Below, one piece after another: positions 61,538 through 64,000 of a stretch of 64,000 bases of DNA; position 1 is the first letter of the stretch, and the number at the start of each line of letters is the position of its first letter. The notes beneath the pieces were generated by a model. That model ran no database searches, was not told the origin of the DNA, and worked only from the letters and a program-made list of their open reading frames with translations. A program made the translations under genes and the position numbers. This DNA comes from Streptomyces triculaminicus (lineage in GTDB: Bacteria; Actinomycetota; Actinomycetes; Streptomycetales; Streptomycetaceae). The stretch lies in NCBI RefSeq assembly GCF_017349075.1, contig NZ_JAFMOF010000005.1, positions 372,001 to 436,000 of the forward strand. The letters run 5' to 3'.

Positions 61538-62287
61538 CTATTGCTCGACGTACCGGAGCGAGCGGAGGCCCCGCTCCAGATGCCACTGCAGATACGCGGC
61601 CACCAGGCCGCTGCCCTCGCGCACGTGGCGCGCCTCGCAGGCGTCCGCCGTCGCCCAGTCCCCGGTCAGCAGCGCGCCGAGGAGCTCGATCGACTCCGAG
61701 GAGGGTACGACGCATCCGGGCACCCGGCACTCCCCGCACACCACGCCGCCGGCCGCCGTGGAGAAGAACCGGTTGGGTCCGGGCATTCCGCACTTCGCGC
61801 ACGCGCCGAAGCTGGGCGCGTAACCGTTGACGGCGAGCGAGCGCAGCAGGAAGGCGTCGAGGACGAGGTGCGGGGCGTGCTCCCCGGAGGCCAGCGTGCG
61901 CAGGGCCCCGACCAGCAGGAGGTACTGCTGCACCGCCGGCTCGCCCTCGTGGTCGGTGAAGCGCTCGGCGGTCTCGAGCATGGCGGTGCCGGCGGTGTAG
62001 CGGGCGTAGTCGGTGACGATGGCGCCGCCGTAGGGGGCGATGGTCTCGCTCTGGGTGCACAGCGGCAGCCCGCGCCCGACGAGCTCGCCGCCGCCGCGTG
62101 CGAAGAACTGCACGTCGACGTGGGAGAACGGCTCGAGCCGGGCCCCGAACTTCGACTTGGTCCGGCGCACGCCGCGCGCCACGGCCCGCACCCGGCCGTG
62201 GCCGCGCGTGAGCAGGGTGATGATCCTGTCCGCCTCTCCCAGCTTCTGGGTGCGCAGCACGATGCCGTCGTCGCGGAACAGAGTCAT
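61538..62287 (-). CDS. recO: DNA repair protein RecO
   Basis: The 249-residue protein helps RecA load at gaps (RecFOR pathway). It has the N-terminal OB fold (DDGIVLRTQKLGEADRIITLLTRGHGRVRAVARGVRRTKSKFG) and a C-terminal zinc site with four Cys (CAKCGMPG and CGECRVPGC). A GACAAT hexamer ends 6 nt before the ATG at 62287 and there is no ribosome site, so the mRNA is probably leaderless. It is co-directional with uppS, which follows after 38 bases. Confidence 0.95.
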   Translation of the reverse strand: MTLFRDDGIVLRTQKLGEADRIITLLTRGHGRVRAVARGVRRTKSKFGARLEPFSHVDVQFFARGGGELVGRGLPLCTQSETIAPYGGAIVTDYARYTAGTAMLETAERFTDHEGEPAVQQYLLLVGALRTLASGEHAPHLVLDAFLLRSLAVNGYAPSFGACAKCGMPGPNRFFSTAAGGVVCGECRVPGCVVPSSESIELLGALLTGDWATADACEARHVREGSGLVAAYLQWHLERGLRSLRYVEQ

Positions 62288-62337
62288 GCATGCATTGTCC
62301 CGTACGCGACGGGCGTCGGGGCCCGGGGGCGCCCGGG

Positions 62338-63168
62338 TCAGGGGTGCCCGGCGCCGTCGGGGAAGGCGCGGTGGGCGGCGCGGCGCCAGCGGTTGGCGGG
62401 CAGGGCGGGGCGCAGGGCGGCGTAGGCGCCGCAGTACTTGGTGAAGACGGCGGGGCGCACCCCGTGGTCGTTCAGCAGCAGGTCCGTCTCCGTCAGGTGG
62501 CCGGCGCTCTTGGTCTCCACCAGCACCAGGCCGTCGTCGCAGCGCACGGTCCGCCCGGTGCGCAGGTCGGTGCAGAGCAGCCCGGCGTCGCAGGTGACGC
62601 GCTCGCCGTCGGCGACGAACGTCGCCCGCCGGTAGTCGGTGCTCAGGGAGGGGGTGAGCGCCTCGGGGGCCTCGATGCCGTACGCCTCGCGCAGGGTGGC
62701 GGCGAGGAAGGCCTGGCAGGGGTCGTCCAGCGGGGCGTCCGCGCCGGTCAGCGGCCGGCGGCGCTTGACGGTGTTGCCGCGACGCCCCTTGAGCTTGATC
62801 TCGAACTGCCGCTCCCCCGATTCCCGGTAGACGCGCTCGCGGATCTTGAAGCGCAGCCGGCGGCCCTGCCGGTGGTCGTGGAAGGAGCGCAGGGCGGGGG
62901 TGTCGTAGTAGACGGAGTGGTAGCCGAAGGCGCGGTGGTCGTCGATGGTCAGGGCGCGGAAGGGGCCGCCGGGGCGGTGCGGGTCCGTGAGACGGGCCAT
63001 GACCCGGACGAACGTGTCGGCGGGGACGAGATAGCTGCGGTCGAAGCGGGTGAGCAGCTCGGCGCGCGCGGTGACCTCCTCCAGGCCGATCGGCCGGGCG
63101 GCCCCGGCGGCCTCCTCGACGGCTCTCGCCGCCGCCGGGGCGGCGAGGGCGGGGGCCGGGGCGCTCAC
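62338..63168 (-). CDS. VTC-domain (polyphosphate-polymerase-like) protein
   Basis: The 276-residue protein matches the VTC domain, the tunnel-fold polyphosphate polymerase of yeast Vtc4. Visible motifs are RFDRSYLVPADTF (basic tunnel strand), HSVYYDTPALRSFHDHRQGRRLRFKIRERVY, QFEIKLKGRRGNTVKRRR and the late acidic DDGLVLVETKSAG. Whether the bacterial protein makes polyphosphate is not shown. The GTG at 63168 overlaps the stop of the DUF4956 gene (GTGA). Bacterial VTC and DUF4956 genes often pair, from memory. Confidence 0.85.
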   Translation of the reverse strand: MSAPAPALAAPAAARAVEEAAGAARPIGLEEVTARAELLTRFDRSYLVPADTFVRVMARLTDPHRPGGPFRALTIDDHRAFGYHSVYYDTPALRSFHDHRQGRRLRFKIRERVYRESGERQFEIKLKGRRGNTVKRRRPLTGADAPLDDPCQAFLAATLREAYGIEAPEALTPSLSTDYRRATFVADGERVTCDAGLLCTDLRTGRTVRCDDGLVLVETKSAGHLTETDLLLNDHGVRPAVFTKYCGAYAALRPALPANRWRRAAHRAFPDGAGHP

Positions 63169-63800
63169 ACCGTCTCCCAGGAGGGGGCCGTGGCCTGGCG
63201 GACGGGCCGTTCGGCCGCCTCGGCCCGCGGCGGGGTGCCGGGCTCGGGCTCGCGGTAACGGACGTCGACGACGGTCAGGTCGCGGACGTAGTCGATCTCC
63301 ATGACCGTCCAGTGCAGCGGCTCGCCGAGCCGCCGGGCGAGGTCGGCGCGCAGGGCGGCCGGGTCGGCGTGCACGGTGTCGAGGGTGATCACCGAGCGGC
63401 GCGAGCGCGCGTACAGCCGGGGGTGGTCGGCGCCGTAGACCACCAGCAGCAGGATCGCGCTGAGCGCGGCGGCGAGGCCGACGGCGAGGTGGGGCAGCCC
63501 GCAGACCAGGCCGAGGACGAGGGTGGTGAAGTAGTAGGCGACCTCCTCGTGCTGGACGGCGTCCGAGCGGAGCCTGATGATCGACAGGACTCCGAAGAGG
63601 CCGAAGCCGAGCGCGAGGCCGCCGTTGCCGCCCACCTCGGCGAGGGCCGCGACCACCGTGAACAGCGCGACGTTCAGCGCGAGATACGCGGGCACCAGGT
63701 CCCGCCGCCGGTGCCGCGGATAGTAGATCGCGAAGGTCAGCAGGCCCACGGCGACCAGGTCGAGCCCCAGATGCGCGGCGAGATGACGCACGGTTTCCAT
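63165..63800 (-). CDS. DUF4956 membrane protein
   Basis: The 211-residue protein has five or six membrane helices (GLDLVAVGLLTFAIYY, YLALNVALFTVVAALAEV, GGLALGFGLFGVLSIIRLRSDAVQHEEVAYYFTTLVLGLVCG, AVGLAAALSAILLLVVYG) and a soluble C-terminal domain (VITLDTVHADPAALRADLARRLG). The SIIRLR segment with charged residues is the DUF4956 signature. Its stop overlaps the VTC gene, so they form one operon and may act together in polyphosphate handling, which is inference. GAGGGAG precedes the ATG at 63800. Confidence 0.87.
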   Translation of the reverse strand: METVRHLAAHLGLDLVAVGLLTFAIYYPRHRRRDLVPAYLALNVALFTVVAALAEVGGNGGLALGFGLFGVLSIIRLRSDAVQHEEVAYYFTTLVLGLVCGLPHLAVGLAAALSAILLLVVYGADHPRLYARSRRSVITLDTVHADPAALRADLARRLGEPLHWTVMEIDYVRDLTVVDVRYREPEPGTPPRAEAAERPVRQATAPSWETV

Positions 63801-63881
63801 CGCTCCCTCTCTCTGTGCGATCAAACGATCACGAACTCGAGGGAAACTCTGGATGAACACAGACGGTTACTCAGGGAAACC

Positions 63882-64000
63882 ATGCGGATTCTTGACGAAC
63901 GCGCGGGACACCTGACCGGATCCGGAGGGATCAAGTCCCGATTCGCGCTCTTGCGCCGCGACCGCTACGAGGGAGTACGGGCCGCCGCCAGCAGCCGGTC
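63882..64000 (+). CDS. Unidentified protein, 3'-truncated by window edge
   Basis: The frame begins at the ATG at 63882 after CTCAGGGAAACC (AGGGA, a fair ribosome site) and stays open to the end of the window, giving the first 39 residues (MRILDERAGHLTGSGGIKSR...). It is basic and has no signal sequence. I do not recognise it. It is divergent from the DUF4956/VTC operon, 81 bases away. Confidence 0.5.
   Translation, partial: MRILDERAGHLTGSGGIKSRFALLRRDRYEGVRAAASSR

Overview
The window is about 72% or more GC, with dense genes, strong third-position G/C bias, many GTG starts and GC-rich hairpin terminators. Gene content (fasR-fabD-fabH-acpP-fabF, hrdA next to dnaG, the zur/znu block next to glyS, uppS and recO, a DUF3145 protein, a class F sortase) fits the chromosome core of a Streptomyces or close relative. 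This assignment rests on reading the proteins, not on a database search.

Layout. 1-6.2 kb: end of a DUF1023 hydrolase, a DUF4429/SHOCT protein, a NarL-type two-component pair, a MerR/aldo-keto reductase operon and a serine hydrolase. 6.2-12 kb: a pirin, then the type II fatty acid locus with its PucR-type regulator FasR, ending in a strong terminator. 12-23.8 kb: single metabolic, redox and surface genes (NAD(P) oxidoreductase, DUF3145, SGNH lipoprotein, MgtC-like protein, secreted pyroglutamyl-peptidase-like protein, nitrilase, EI24 protein, MarR/quinone-oxidoreductase-like pair, sortase, OsmC, histidine phosphatase, thioredoxin). 23.8-27.3 kb: an accessory patch with a MATE exporter, the last ~85 codons of an SbnA-like PLP enzyme and the C-terminal part of a peptide/nickel-type ABC permease fused to two ATPase domains. 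The two truncated genes meet head to head at about 25.58 kb, which looks like a deletion or rearrangement scar. 27.3-27.8 kb: three tRNA genes. 28-41 kb: xylulokinase-like kinase, hrdA, dnaG, acetyltransferase, FAD reductase, dgt, SanA-like protein, trypsin-like protease, TauE exporter, DinB-like protein and SDR. 41-55.7 kb: a KimA-like permease behind a long structured leader, an ArsR-type regulator, ppdK, dusB, an HTH-regulator/MFS pair, an aldo-keto reductase with a TetR gene, and a second two-component pair. 55.8-64 kb: glyS, divergent znuA-znuC-znuB-zur under two Zur-like boxes, uppS, recO, a VTC-domain polyphosphate polymerase-like gene with a DUF4956 membrane gene, and the start of an unidentified gene.

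How parts work together. The fab genes supply malonyl-ACP and condensing steps under FasR. The znu genes import zinc and Zur senses it. The MerR regulator at 5.2 kb probably controls two promoters in this window, because the same unusual 19-bp-spacer promoter with a GGAGTGCACTC core lies both in front of its own operon and in front of the oxidoreductase at 12.8 kb. The most notable items are the gene-fusion scar at 25.58 kb, the paired MerR promoters, the SD-masking leader in front of the KimA-like permease, and the loss of a key catalytic residue in two enzymes.
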